From: Bacteroidales bacterium
GTDB lineage: Bacteria; Bacteroidota; Bacteroidia; Bacteroidales; Tenuifilaceae
Reading direction: 5' to 3'
Assembly (NCBI GenBank): GCA_020636835.1
Contig: JACJXC010000004.1
Span: 455,856-519,855, forward strand
Length of the DNA stretch: 64,000 nucleotides
Positions 36,785 to 46,076 of this stretch are shown here, piece by piece (within the stretch, counting starts at the first letter, position 1; each line of letters starts with the position of its first letter). A model generated the notes under the pieces. The model saw only the letters and a program-made list of their open reading frames with translations. It was not told where the DNA came from and made no database searches. The translations under genes and the position numbers were made by a program.

Positions 36785-37969
36785 ATGAAAAAGGATACGA
36801 TATTCGGATTTAAAAGGAACGTTTTCTTCGTTGGATTAACCAGTTTCTTTACTGATACATCTATCAAAATGATTTATAGCGTAATGCCCTTATTCTTATT
36901 ATCAATTGGAGCATCAAAAACATCAATATCCTTAATCGAGGGAATAGCAGAAAGTACTGCATCGCTATTCAAAGCCTTTTCGGGATACTGGAGCGATAAG
37001 ATTGGGAGAAATAAACCGTTCATGATTATCGGGTATGGAATTACAGCATTGGTTACTCCTCTTTATGTATTTGTTCGACTACCTGTTCAAGTTCTTTTCC
37101 TTAGATTCTTTGAACGAATAGGAAAAGGCATTCGAACAGCACCACGCGATAGTCTAATTAGCAGCTCTGCTAAGCACAACGAGGCGGGAAGAAACTTTGG
37201 ATTTCATAAAGCCATGGACAATAGTGGAGCTATAGTAGGTCCGCTAGCTGCATTTATACTGCTTTACTTGTTTCCATTAAACTATACCAATATCTTCCTA
37301 ATAGCAACAATCCCCGCATTACTAGGAGTTTTATCAATAATTATCTTTATAAAAGAGGCGAAATCAGAAAAGACTAGTAACAACAATCGCTTTCATTTAA
37401 AACAATTACCGCGAAAGTTTTACTTTTTCCTTGCAATAATATTTGTATTTACATTAGGCAATTCTGCCGATGCTTTATTACTGGTAAAAACAACCGAAAC
37501 AGGAATAAACAAGGCATACATTCCTTTCGTTTATATGATATTTAATGTGGTTTCGGTATTCCTAGCAATACCTATTGGTAAAATATCGGACAGAATTGGC
37601 CGTGAAACACTAATTATTGTTGGATTTCTCTTATATGCAATTGTTTACTTTTTATTTGGCAGATTTAATAGCATAAACATATTTGTATTACTGTTTATAC
37701 TTTACGGCGTTTATAGCGCACTAACCGATACCAGCCAAAAAGCAATGATATCCGATATTGTAAGCAAAGATTTAAAGGGGACCGGATTTGGATTGTACCA
37801 CGCAGTGCTTGGAATCACTCTGCTACCAGCAAGTTTAATAGCAGGGTTACTTTACGATAAAGTAAACTCAAACGCTCCATTCTATTTTGGGTCGGCAATG
37901 GCTTTAACTGCCACTATTCTAATGATTGTGTTTGTGATTAGTGAGAAAAGAAAAAATCACGCTGTTTAG
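36785..37969 (+). CDS. MFS transporter, co-transcribed with the metallo-beta-lactamase
   Basis: A 394-residue, 12-helix major facilitator: the loop 2-3 motif reads GYWSDKIGRNKPFMI (GxxxDxxGRR type), repeated in the second half as IGKISDRIGRETLI. ERIGKGIRTAPRDSLI is typical of a bacterial MFS subfamily of mostly unknown substrates. A 9-base gap behind the beta-lactamase suggests a shared transcript and perhaps drug efflux, but this is inference. Confidence 0.87.
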   Translation: MKKDTIFGFKRNVFFVGLTSFFTDTSIKMIYSVMPLFLLSIGASKTSISLIEGIAESTASLFKAFSGYWSDKIGRNKPFMIIGYGITALVTPLYVFVRLPVQVLFLRFFERIGKGIRTAPRDSLISSSAKHNEAGRNFGFHKAMDNSGAIVGPLAAFILLYLFPLNYTNIFLIATIPALLGVLSIIIFIKEAKSEKTSNNNRFHLKQLPRKFYFFLAIIFVFTLGNSADALLLVKTTETGINKAYIPFVYMIFNVVSVFLAIPIGKISDRIGRETLIIVGFLLYAIVYFLFGRFNSINIFVLLFILYGVYSALTDTSQKAMISDIVSKDLKGTGFGLYHAVLGITLLPASLIAGLLYDKVNSNAPFYFGSAMALTATILMIVFVISEKRKNHAV

Positions 37970-37981
37970 CAACGTGATTTT
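37953..37981 (+). terminator. Terminator overlapping the end of the MFS gene
   Basis: AAAATCACG / CGTGATTTT, a 9-bp stem that encloses the stop codon at 37967-37969. Confidence 0.65.
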
Positions 37982-38006
37982 CAAGTACCATGTAGAACTA
38001 TAATTC

Positions 38007-38102
38007 CTCAACCTGCCCGTTAACAACCTTAAAAACATTCCAAGTTTTTTCTGTAAAATTCGCGGGGATCTGATAGGTTTTCAGCAAACGGTTTCCGCCA
38101 TA
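38007..38102 (-). pseudogene. Duplicated 3' fragment of the DUF2135/YfaP-like gene
   Basis: These 96 bases match 38988-39083, the 3' end of the gene at 38985-39743, with five substitutions and no gaps (about 95 percent identity) in the same orientation. The stop codon is not conserved and the match breaks off sharply at 38102. The rest of 37982-38428 shows no coding that I trust; it holds an inverted repeat and a short direct repeat. Confidence 0.85.
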
Positions 38103-38120
38103 GCCCCTCGCTGCCGCGCC

Positions 38121-38308
38121 AGTCCTCTCGTGTGGCAATTCCATCCCAACCTCTCAACAATACTTACTACTCCCATCCTTAGGTATATAACACATAATTC
38201 CGCTGGATTATCTTGTTGCTACCCATTACGTCCTCTCTACTACCACTTACTTTTTTTTCTCTTCTACACTACCACCTATCCTCTTCTACACTACCACACG
38301 AGAGGACT
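38121..38308. repeat. Region bounded by a 15-bp perfect inverted repeat
   Basis: AGTCCTCTCGTGTGG at 38121-38135 is repeated inverted at 38294-38308. The interior contains a 17-base direct repeat, CTCTTCTACACTACCAC, at 38259-38275 and 38281-38297. No open frame inside is convincing. It could be the remnant of a small non-autonomous element. Confidence 0.55.
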
Positions 38309-38428
38309 AACTTCGTTGAACTCACTACAGTCGGTTCGTGCGGTAGCGGCGTTGTGCGTTCGGCATTTTATCACAATTCCTTTTTATATATTATTCTCAG
38401 ACAATTTTATTCAAACGTACAAGTTTTA

Positions 38429-38821
38429 TCATTCTATTACCAATTCAACATAAGTTTCAGCATCTTTAGTAATCTCTTTGTTATAAACGTGTTTATCAGT
38501 AATTTTTATTAGTTCTTCCATACTATCCAACCAACCTTGTGTACATAATTCCAATATCATAACAGGATTATCCTTTTCATCCTGAATAAATTCTGAAACA
38601 TGTGCCAAGAATCTATCCAATATGTCTTCGAGGGGATATTGTCTGTCTTCAATTTCATTTAAATCTTCTTCCAACATAAATGAAAAAGCAGTTACATATT
38701 GACCTTTCTCAACAATATTATCTTCATAATCGTAAAGAGCTTTATAAATTCCCTCTGCAATTTTTTCATATTTTGTTGAATCGTTGTATTTTTCAAGTTT
38801 AATTAATTGAATATTTTTCAT
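38429..38821 (-). CDS. Small acidic hypothetical protein
   Basis: I do not recognise this 130-residue protein. It is strongly acidic and helical (DYEDNIVEKGQYVTAFSFMLEEDLNEIEDRQYPLEDILDRF), has no signal peptide or membrane helix, and is AT-richer than its neighbours. Acidic, single-domain, AT-rich proteins in repeat-rich accessory stretches are often immunity or antitoxin proteins, but no partner toxin is visible, so that is speculation. Confidence 0.6.
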   Translation of the reverse strand: MKNIQLIKLEKYNDSTKYEKIAEGIYKALYDYEDNIVEKGQYVTAFSFMLEEDLNEIEDRQYPLEDILDRFLAHVSEFIQDEKDNPVMILELCTQGWLDSMEELIKITDKHVYNKEITKDAETYVELVIE

Positions 38822-38984
38822 GCGTAATAATTTTATTTTTTAAAAAAACTTATTAATCAACTATTGGCATCCTTGTCGCGCTAATGCACAACAATCTGAC
38901 AACAGCACTATCAACTAAAATACGTACAAACCTACCAAACATCCATTCAAGTCAGTAAGCATAAGAGCAATAAATCATTCCGGC

Positions 38985-39743
38985 CTACTCAACCTGCCCA
39001 TTAACCACCTTAAAAACATTCCAAATTTTTTCTGTAAAATTCGCGGGGATCTGATAAGTTTTCAGCAAACGGTTTCCGCTATAAACCCTAACGGTAGCCT
39101 TTGATACCGAAAGATTTGGCGATGCAGGCTTCTCGTGCGCCGAGTAGTTGTGTACAAAAAAATCGTAGGTTCCATTGGCATCAATAGTTTCAACGGTTAT
39201 GGTCTCCGGGCCAAAGCCATCCATATCGTCAAGGTCGAGCATCCCGGTTCCATCGGCCAAAACTCGGGTATTGCGGTAACTTATATGATAGGTATTCGAT
39301 TTCACAAAGTGGGCATCTAGATCCAGGGGCTGTTGATCCCAATCGAGCACCACCCGGAACTGACGGATATCCATCACTGGCGAAACCGCAAAGCGGTTCT
39401 TAAAAATGGTTTCAGCTACCACATCCACATTGTAAACCGCGGTGATATAACCACTTTTCTTGAAAATCGTTTTATACAAACCATCGGGCTGCTTGGGAAA
39501 AACTGCCCTACCGGCAGAGTCGGTTTTAAAGGTGCCCACATTGGCAACCATCACATCCGCTCCCTCTACAGGTTTTCCGGTTACGGCATCAAGGAAACGG
39601 AGCGTGTAAACATCCTGCTCCTGTTCGGCAATAACATCCTCGAGGGTTTGCCGCCCCTTATCAATTTGGGCAACAGATTCTAGGTTGATTCCAACGAGCA
39701 TTACAACCATTAATGCAGATATTACTGTAATTGGCTTTTTCAT
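38985..39743 (-). CDS. Secreted YfaP/DUF2135-like protein with carboxypeptidase-regulatory-like domain
   Basis: The 252-residue protein has a signal peptide (about 1-25). A carboxypeptidase-regulatory-like beta sandwich follows (LRFLDAVTGKPVEGADVMV, about 48-120), then a domain resembling YfaP/DUF2135 (LDWDQQPLDLDAHF ... LDLDDMDGFGPETITV, about 132-200), whose LDAH and acidic loop recall other members. It is probably a cell-surface or periplasmic protein of unknown role. Its 3' end was copied to 38007-38102. Confidence 0.72.
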   Translation of the reverse strand: MKKPITVISALMVVMLVGINLESVAQIDKGRQTLEDVIAEQEQDVYTLRFLDAVTGKPVEGADVMVANVGTFKTDSAGRAVFPKQPDGLYKTIFKKSGYITAVYNVDVVAETIFKNRFAVSPVMDIRQFRVVLDWDQQPLDLDAHFVKSNTYHISYRNTRVLADGTGMLDLDDMDGFGPETITVETIDANGTYDFFVHNYSAHEKPASPNLSVSKATVRVYSGNRLLKTYQIPANFTEKIWNVFKVVNGQVE

Positions 39744-39766
39744 AGTTTATAATGATTAATGTTCCT

Positions 39767-39832
39767 AATTATCATCCTGAGCGAAACGATGGATCTATAC
39801 TATACTAGATGCTTCGAAAAGTTCGCATGACA
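39767..39832. repeat. REP-like element with long loop
   Basis: CATCCTGAGCGAAACGATGG and, further on, AGATGCTTCGAAAAGTTCGC with ATGACA form the two arms of an interspersed Bacteroidota intergenic repeat type that I recognise only from memory. Confidence 0.5.
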
Positions 39833-39893
39833 AGATATTTTGCCAAACTAGATTTCTAACTATCAAACATCCTACCAAAGTTAATAAAAAAAG

Positions 39894-39932
39894 AATAACC
39901 CCGTCAGGGTTTTAAACCCTGACAGGGTTATT
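39894..39932. repeat. Long near-perfect palindrome (REP-like)
   Basis: AATAACCCCGTCAGGGTTT and AAACCCTGACAGGGTTATT mirror each other with one bulge around the TA centre. It may act as an extra transcription stop between two minus-strand units. Confidence 0.7.
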
Positions 39933-39938
39933 TATAAA

Positions 39939-39970
39939 AAATGCCCACCCCAACAGAGGTAGGCATTTCC
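39939..39970 (-). terminator. Intrinsic terminator of the mutA-mutB operon
   Basis: Minus strand AATGCCTACC / GGTGGGCATT (G-U pairs) followed by TTTTT, 17 bases after the mutB stop. Confidence 0.75.
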
Positions 39971-39986
39971 GTAATTATAAACTTTA

Positions 39987-42122
39987 CTACTCTGAGAATT
40001 TCTCCAGTAAAATCTCAAGAATCTTGATAGCGGCAGTCGAAACAGAGGTTCCAGGGCCAAAGATTCCCACCACGCCATGATCGTAAAGGTATTGATAATC
40101 CTGTGCAGGAATAACCCCACCAACAATTACCATAATATCCTCGCGACCCAACTTCTTAAGCTCTTCCATTACCTGAGGAACTAAAGTTTTATGACCAGCA
40201 GCAAGACTCGACACCCCAAGAACGTGAACATCGTTCTCAACCGCTTGTTTAGCAGCCTCGGCTGGGGTTTGGAACAGTGGGCCCATATCAACATCGAATC
40301 CGATATCGGCATAACCTGTTGCAACCACCTTAGCGCCACGGTCGTGACCATCCTGACCCATTTTGGCAATCATAATACGGGGTTGACGACCTTCTTGCTT
40401 CGCAAACTTATCGCAAAGTTCTTTTGCTGCCTTATAATTAGAGTCTTCCATAGATTCAGACGAATAAACACCGGAAATTGAGCGGATAATAGCCTTATAG
40501 CGGCCAACCACTTTCTCGCAAGCGTATGAAATTTCACCTAGAGTTGCGCGTTTCATTGCGGCATCAACCGATAGTTCAAGCAGATTACCCTGCTTGGTTT
40601 CAACACAACGGGTAATTGCCTCAAGAGCTGCTTTAACGTCCGCCTCGTTCCGTTCAGCCTTAATCGTTTTCAACCTGCGGATTTGAGCCTCGCGTACAGC
40701 GGTATTATCAACATCAAGAATTTCGATGGGGTCTTCCTTCTCCAAACGGTACTTGTTAATCCCCACAATGGTATCCTTGCGCGAGTCGATACGAGCCTGC
40801 TTACGGGCAGCAGCTTCCTCGATGCGCATCTTTGGTACACCGGTCTCAATTGCTTTCGACATACCACCCAACTCCTCAACCTCCTGAATAAGTTTCCAAG
40901 CCTTATGGGCAATTTCGTGGGTTAGATGCTCCACGTAGTATGAACCAGCCCAAGGATCAACCGACTTGCACACATTGGTTTCCTCCTGAATGTAAAGCTG
41001 CGTGTTACGGGCAATACGGGCCGAGAAATCGGTTGGAAGCGCTATAGCCTCATCCAACGCATTGGTGTGCAAACTTTGTGTATGACCAAGCGCAGCGGCC
41101 ATGGCCTCAATGCAGGTACGCGCTACGTTATTAAACGGATCCTGCTCAGTTAAGCTCCATCCCGATGTTTGGCTATGTGTTCTTAGCGCTAACGATTTTG
41201 AATTCTTTGGATTGAATTGTTTTACAATCTTAGCCCAAAGTAAACGGGCTGCGCGCATTTTGGCAATCTCCATAAAGTGGTTCATACCAACTGCCCAGAA
41301 GAACGATAAGCGAGGCGCAAAAGCATCGATATCAATACCAGCCTGAGTTCCAGTACGTAAGTACTCCAACCCATCGGCTAGAGTGTATGCCAACTCAATA
41401 TCAGCAGTTGCCCCGGCTTCCTGCATGTGGTAACCGGAGATCGATATGCTGTTGAACTTAGGCATTTTCTGGGATGTGTACTCAAAAATATCGGCAATAA
41501 TTTTCATGGAGAATTCCGGTGGGTAGATGTATGTATTACGCACCATAAACTCCTTCAAAATGTCGTTCTGAATTGTACCGCTCAGCTGATCAAGAGTAGC
41601 CCCCTGTTCCAACGCAGCAACAATGTAGAATGCCAATACGGGCAACACAGCTCCGTTCATTGTCATAGATACGGACATCTTGTTCAATGGAATACCATCG
41701 AACAGGATTTTCATGTCCTCAACCGAATCGATAGCCACACCGGCTTTACCCACATCGCCCACAACACGCTCGTGATCCGAGTCGTACCCGCGGTGGGTTG
41801 CCAGGTCGAATGCAACCGAAAGCCCCTTCTGCCCAGCGGCAAGGTTACGACGGTAGAACGCATTGGACTCCTCGGCTGTAGAGAAACCTGCATACTGACG
41901 GACAGTCCAGGGTTTCATTACATACATTGTGCTATACGGACCGCGAAGGAATGGTGGTACACCGGCAGCATAGTTTAGATGCTCCATGTTCTCCAAATCG
42001 TTGGCTGTATAAGCAGGCTTAACTGGAATACGCTCGGGCGTTAACCAGTCGGCTTCAAGATTTGAACCGCTCTTATCGGCTTTAATCTCCTTTATATTGA
42101 TTTTTTTGTAATCTGGTTTCAT
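39987..42122 (-). CDS. mutB: Methylmalonyl-CoA mutase large (catalytic) subunit
   Basis: Cobalamin-dependent enzyme that rearranges succinyl-CoA to methylmalonyl-CoA in the succinate-propionate pathway. In 711 residues the TIM-barrel part shows [21 protein letters not shown] at about 60-80 and [19 protein letters not shown]. The C-terminal B12 domain has the cobalt-ligand motif DGHDRG at about 590, then [13 protein letters not shown]. It is downstream of mutA by 72 bases in one unit. The epimerase and decarboxylase are not in the window. Confidence 0.96.
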   Translation of the reverse strand: MKPDYKKINIKEIKADKSGSNLEADWLTPERIPVKPAYTANDLENMEHLNYAAGVPPFLRGPYSTMYVMKPWTVRQYAGFSTAEESNAFYRRNLAAGQKGLSVAFDLATHRGYDSDHERVVGDVGKAGVAIDSVEDMKILFDGIPLNKMSVSMTMNGAVLPVLAFYIVAALEQGATLDQLSGTIQNDILKEFMVRNTYIYPPEFSMKIIADIFEYTSQKMPKFNSISISGYHMQEAGATADIELAYTLADGLEYLRTGTQAGIDIDAFAPRLSFFWAVGMNHFMEIAKMRAARLLWAKIVKQFNPKNSKSLALRTHSQTSGWSLTEQDPFNNVARTCIEAMAAALGHTQSLHTNALDEAIALPTDFSARIARNTQLYIQEETNVCKSVDPWAGSYYVEHLTHEIAHKAWKLIQEVEELGGMSKAIETGVPKMRIEEAAARKQARIDSRKDTIVGINKYRLEKEDPIEILDVDNTAVREAQIRRLKTIKAERNEADVKAALEAITRCVETKQGNLLELSVDAAMKRATLGEISYACEKVVGRYKAIIRSISGVYSSESMEDSNYKAAKELCDKFAKQEGRQPRIMIAKMGQDGHDRGAKVVATGYADIGFDVDMGPLFQTPAEAAKQAVENDVHVLGVSSLAAGHKTLVPQVMEELKKLGREDIMVIVGGVIPAQDYQYLYDHGVVGIFGPGTSVSTAAIKILEILLEKFSE

Positions 42123-42194
42123 AATTTCTTTTGTTTAAACGCTATTACGCTAAGAAAACTAAATAGAATAAATGCTTTGCAGCTTAGCGTTTAA

Positions 42195-44075
42195 TTAAAT
42201 ATTTAAAAGATTTTGATAACCCTTCAATGTCTCTAGCAGGTTGCTTTTAACGCTAATGTAGTTTTTGATTCCCTTAGCCTCTAGGTCGGGCTTGCAAACA
42301 GGATCACCAGCAACTACATAAATTGCCTTACCGTTCAATTTCTCGAACGCCTCAACAGCAAGAGTTTCGTACTCCTCATCGGAGCTACAAATAACCACAA
42401 TATCGGATTTAGCATCAAGCGCGGCCTTAACGCCCTCGTCAACAGTTTTAAAACCAATATTATCGATCACCTCAAAGCCTGCTACTGCAAAAAAGTTACA
42501 GCCAAACTGAGCCCTTGCGCGGCGCATTGCCAGGTTGCCTAGCGCAAGCATAAACACCTTGGGACGACGACCGCTAACATCGGTTTTGTAACGGAGCTCC
42601 TCAAAAGCCTGAGCCCCTCGGTACGGAACCAATGGCAATGCAATTGCATCGGCAGGCTTAGTGGACGCTTTGCGGGTAACCGCATCGGCACTTACAGCCT
42701 TTGTATCAGCAATCTCGTTGAAATTAGGATACTGGTTAGTTCCAAGAACCGTTTCGCGGCGGGTTGCAATACTAACGTCGCGTTTATTGGAAACCTCGGC
42801 AATTTGAGACTGAACATAACCTTTGATGAACGCGTCCTTATACCCACCCATCTCATCAATCTTCAAGAATTGATTCCAAGCATTCTCGGCAATTGAGATG
42901 GTTAAATTCTCGATATAGTAACTTCCTGCCGAAGGATCTGCAACCTGACCTAAATACGACTCCTCGCGAAGAAGCAATTGCTGATTACGCGCAATACGCT
43001 CCGAGAAAACGGAGGCCTCGGCGTATGGAGCATCGAATGGGAGAACTGTCAGCGAGTCAACACCCGCAAGCACTGCCGACATACCCTCGGTGGTTGTACG
43101 AAGCATATTTACGTATGCATCGTAAACGGTCTTGTTCCAACGGCTAGTCTCGGCATGAATTTTCATTTGCGACGATTTTGCCGAGGCAGGATTGTAAGCC
43201 TCAACCATTTTTGCCCAAAGCAAACGGGCTGCGCGGAACTTTGCAATCTCCATGAAGTAACTGGAGCTAATTGCAAAGTTGAAGCCCATCCGGGCTGCAA
43301 CCTCATCAACAGTAAAGCCCTTCTCTGTTAAAACTGTTAGATAGTCGCTAGCCATTGCCAGTGCAAATCCAAGTTCCTGAACAGAAGACGAACCGCTATT
43401 GTGGAAAATATGTCCGTTAACGCCAATCACCCTGAAATTAGGGAAATTCTTAACAGCAAGCATAACCGAAACCAACCCTTCGAACGAAGCGTCGTTATCG
43501 CAGCAGAACTTGCCATTTAGCGAAAGTGATGTTAATGGGCTGTAATCGATAGAGAATCTTATTTTTTGAGCTTCGAAACGGCTCTGCTCCAAAAATTTCA
43601 CTATAAAAGGCAGTGCCTTTGCGGTGGATAAACCGCCTGTAAAGTTGATTTCAACCCGATTAAGGTCAATGTCCTTAAGCAATCGGCTTACGGAATCGAG
43701 GGTAGGCTCGTTATCGCTGCATAGGTTGAAGCCAAGCGATTCAACGCCTTTAGCAAGCATATCAACAGCCTTGCGATTGGCGTCGGTAGGTTTGTCCAAG
43801 CAAACCTCTATATCCTGACGGATAAGCCAACTATTACCCTTCTCGTGATTTCCACGAACGTAAGGGAACTGTCCGGGTTTCACATGGGTTGTTTGGATAT
43901 TTGCGAGATCCTCGGAGCGATAGTAGGGCTTTACACTGATACCCTCTATGGTTTTCCAGATTAACTTTTTGTCGTAATCGGCTCCTTTCAAATCCTCGCG
44001 AATTACCGCTTCCCATTCCTGTGTCGAAATCGGTGGAAATTCGGTAAAAAGCTTTTCGTTGCTTTTTTCTGCCAT
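42195..44075 (-). CDS. mutA: Methylmalonyl-CoA mutase small subunit
   Basis: The 626-residue partner subunit of the heterodimeric mutase. It repeats the barrel fold (FPYVRGNHEKGNSWLIRQDI, RMKIHAETSRWNKT-type block) and has a C-terminal B12-like domain that lacks the DxHxxG ligand motif, as in known small subunits, so it is structural. A TTG six bases upstream is in frame, but the ATG at 44075 (MAEKSNEKLF) fits the -7 box at 44102-44109. Confidence 0.94.
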   Translation of the reverse strand: MAEKSNEKLFTEFPPISTQEWEAVIREDLKGADYDKKLIWKTIEGISVKPYYRSEDLANIQTTHVKPGQFPYVRGNHEKGNSWLIRQDIEVCLDKPTDANRKAVDMLAKGVESLGFNLCSDNEPTLDSVSRLLKDIDLNRVEINFTGGLSTAKALPFIVKFLEQSRFEAQKIRFSIDYSPLTSLSLNGKFCCDNDASFEGLVSVMLAVKNFPNFRVIGVNGHIFHNSGSSSVQELGFALAMASDYLTVLTEKGFTVDEVAARMGFNFAISSSYFMEIAKFRAARLLWAKMVEAYNPASAKSSQMKIHAETSRWNKTVYDAYVNMLRTTTEGMSAVLAGVDSLTVLPFDAPYAEASVFSERIARNQQLLLREESYLGQVADPSAGSYYIENLTISIAENAWNQFLKIDEMGGYKDAFIKGYVQSQIAEVSNKRDVSIATRRETVLGTNQYPNFNEIADTKAVSADAVTRKASTKPADAIALPLVPYRGAQAFEELRYKTDVSGRRPKVFMLALGNLAMRRARAQFGCNFFAVAGFEVIDNIGFKTVDEGVKAALDAKSDIVVICSSDEEYETLAVEAFEKLNGKAIYVVAGDPVCKPDLEAKGIKNYISVKSNLLETLKGYQNLLNI

Positions 44076-44101
44076 AATCAAACTATTTGGATTTTGGAAT
44101 G

Positions 44102-44109
44102 CAAAGTTA
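44102..44109 (-). promoter_or_regulatory. -7 box of the mutA-mutB operon
   Basis: Minus strand TAACTTTG, 26 bases before the mutA ATG. No clear -33 box. Confidence 0.45.
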
Positions 44110-44251
44110 CAAAATGATGTAAATGAGACGACACTTTATACCACTTATTAAAGCAATGATGCTTTTAAGCATACACTTTTTTTACCAGTACGAAAAAAAT
44201 CACTGTCAACAAACAACTGGGAATAGAGAGAATTAATGCGAAAAAGACATT

Positions 44252-44573
44252 TCCCGCAGAATAACGCAGAATAAAAGGTTATTCAACTCTGCATAAATCT
44301 GTGCATTCTGCGAATAACAGTTTTTTCTCCCGCAGATCTCGCAGAACAACGCAGAATAAGAGGTTATTCAACTCTGCGAAACTCTGCGTAGTCTGCGGGC
44401 AACAGTTTTTTCTCCCGCAGATCTCGCAGACCAACGCAGAATAAGAGTTTATACAACTCTGCGTGAATCTGCGTATTCTGCGGGCAAACTTCTTTTCTTC
44501 TCCCGCAGATCTCGCAGAAGTACGCAGAAAAAAACTATTTCACATCTGCGTAAATCTGCGCATTCTGCGGGAG
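44252..44573. repeat. Four tandem copies of a palindromic 76-88 bp unit
   Basis: Units begin TCCCGCAG at 44252, 44328, 44413 and 44501. Each opens with a CGCAGATCTCGCAGA-type arm (shortened in the first copy) and closes with CTGCG...ATTCTGCGGG, so every unit can fold on itself. The spacing (76, 85, 88) and degenerate sequence exclude a CRISPR array. The array fills most of the 44110-44646 gap; I see no gene there. Confidence 0.88.
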
Positions 44574-44646
44574 AAATCTTAAGGTTAATGAGAAAAAAAA
44601 GTCCCCCCAAATCGGAGAGACTTTCAAATATACTAGTATCTTATTA

Positions 44647-45084
44647 TTACATCATCTCAACCATAGAGAGCAAGCCCACAGCCAAACCAGCCTTCCCATC
44701 GCGGAACGAAAAGAATAGATGGTACGCTCCGGTTTTAGTACACACCCAGTCGATAGTGGGGTAATCCTTACCGGTGGCAATCACGTATGTAGTAGCCAGC
44801 ATCCTATTGTTATCGAACAGCTGTAACACAACCTTTCCCTCAAAATCCTTAGAGTTGCACACAGAAAACCGGTACTTCACATCCTTTTTAAGAATAACAG
44901 GAACGCGCTGTACGGGCGGCGGATCACCAGCATCTAGTTTGATTCGAAAATCCTTAAGGAAAGTTGCATCCTTAGCAATCATTCCACAAATCTGAACCAA
45001 CTCTTCTTCGGATTGCGCACTTGCATTTTTTGCAAACGATACGCTAACCAAAACCACTATAAATGCAAAAAGTATTCTCTTCAT
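44647..45084 (-). CDS. Exported hypothetical protein, last gene of the signalling operon
   Basis: A 145-residue protein with a signal peptide (MKRILFAFIVVLVSVSFAKNASAQ) and a beta-rich mature part (YRFSVCNSKDFEGKVVLQLFDNNRM, GAYHLFFSFRDG) that resembles small beta-sandwich carbohydrate- or ligand-binding folds. I do not recognise the family. It starts 14 bases after the lipoprotein gene, so it is probably the last gene of the operon running from 58264. Confidence 0.68.
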   Translation of the reverse strand: MKRILFAFIVVLVSVSFAKNASAQSEEELVQICGMIAKDATFLKDFRIKLDAGDPPPVQRVPVILKKDVKYRFSVCNSKDFEGKVVLQLFDNNRMLATTYVIATGKDYPTIDWVCTKTGAYHLFFSFRDGKAGLAVGLLSMVEMM

Positions 45085-45098
45085 AACCAGGTAATTTC

Positions 45099-46019
45099 CT
45101 AAAATTTAGTTAAATCGGCACGGAGTTTCTGTATGCTATCAATTATTTTCTGATAGGTTTCGTCGCTCATTTCAACTATCTGCTTATCGGTTTGTTTAAA
45201 AACGATCACCCCATCCTCCTCAACCATTTCGGGTTCTCCAACTTCGTAGGTGATCTTCACATCATCATACAATGCCTTCACTTTTTCAATATCTGTCAAA
45301 AACTTTGCCATACTCGGATCCTTCTCGTAAACTTTTAAGACTTTGAGAAGAAAAATTAGGATAGTTTTTTGCTCGCCTAAAGTTTCGCGTATCCGTTTAT
45401 GATTGCTAACCTGAGCAACCCGTGTAGTAAGGTACGAACCCTCTACCCACAAGCCAGCTACAATAACAGCGCTAAGCATGGGACGGTTCGACTCGCGGAG
45501 GTAGTTATCAATTCGGCTAAAACTTTGCTGCGAAATAGTTACCAATGAGTCCAGGTTCTCGTTATTCGTGGCAAGGCGCTTCAAAGTTGAAAAATCGAAA
45601 AATTGCCCCACCTGAATATCATCGGCCAATCGTTTAATCACCTGAATATAATCGATAACAAACGAGGATTTCTCGTACATATTCAAATACCCAAGGTCGC
45701 ACCCATAAATACCAAGCGCCAACGATTTCTCGAAACTGGTATTGAACTTTTCGGAAGCCTTGGTGGTTAACAAGAAATCTTTATTGAAAGGCACCTTTAA
45801 TCCTTTGATAAGTGCGGCGGTTTCAACTGGGGACGCAATATTCTGCATCATCTCCTCAATTACCGTTTCGCCCAAAACAGGCACGGGATCATTAAACGCA
45901 ATGGAATCGGGAACTACAAGATCCTGGCTCAAATCGTCGGAGTTACTGCACGATTTACACGACGAAACCGAGGCAGTTACTACCAAAACAAGCAATATAT
46001 AAAGCAATCTCCTACTCAT
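45099..46019 (-). CDS. Lipoprotein of unknown function
   Basis: The 306-residue protein starts with a lipoprotein signal ending in VSSC near residue 21. The mature part is mostly helical, with long amphipathic stretches (IDYIQVIKRLADDIQVGQF, QKTILIFLLKVLKVYE). A TTG start 27 bases upstream is in frame, but the ATG at 46019 (MSRRLLYILL) begins the signal. It lies 57 bases after the ABC transporter gene and 14 before the next exported protein. Function unknown. Confidence 0.72.
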   Translation of the reverse strand: MSRRLLYILLVLVVTASVSSCKSCSNSDDLSQDLVVPDSIAFNDPVPVLGETVIEEMMQNIASPVETAALIKGLKVPFNKDFLLTTKASEKFNTSFEKSLALGIYGCDLGYLNMYEKSSFVIDYIQVIKRLADDIQVGQFFDFSTLKRLATNNENLDSLVTISQQSFSRIDNYLRESNRPMLSAVIVAGLWVEGSYLTTRVAQVSNHKRIRETLGEQKTILIFLLKVLKVYEKDPSMAKFLTDIEKVKALYDDVKITYEVGEPEMVEEDGVIVFKQTDKQIVEMSDETYQKIIDSIQKLRADLTKF

Positions 46020-46076
46020 GGCAGAATTAAGGGTTATGGTATTCAATTTTAAATTGAGAGTAAAGATAAGAAAATT

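Noticed and set aside
38130..38512. Two overlapping plus-strand open frames
   Set aside because: Composition is low-complexity Ser/Thr/Leu/Tyr driven by a pyrimidine-rich strand, there is no start context, and they overlap the end of a better minus-strand gene.
42123..42194. Cobalamin riboswitch near the methylmalonyl-CoA mutase genes
   Set aside because: The 72-base mutA-mutB gap and the short mutA leader are too small and lack a B12-box-like segment that I can recognise.
44252..44573. CRISPR array
   Set aside because: The repeat is 76-88 bases long, degenerate and self-complementary, with no short constant repeat or unique spacers, and no cas genes are nearby.
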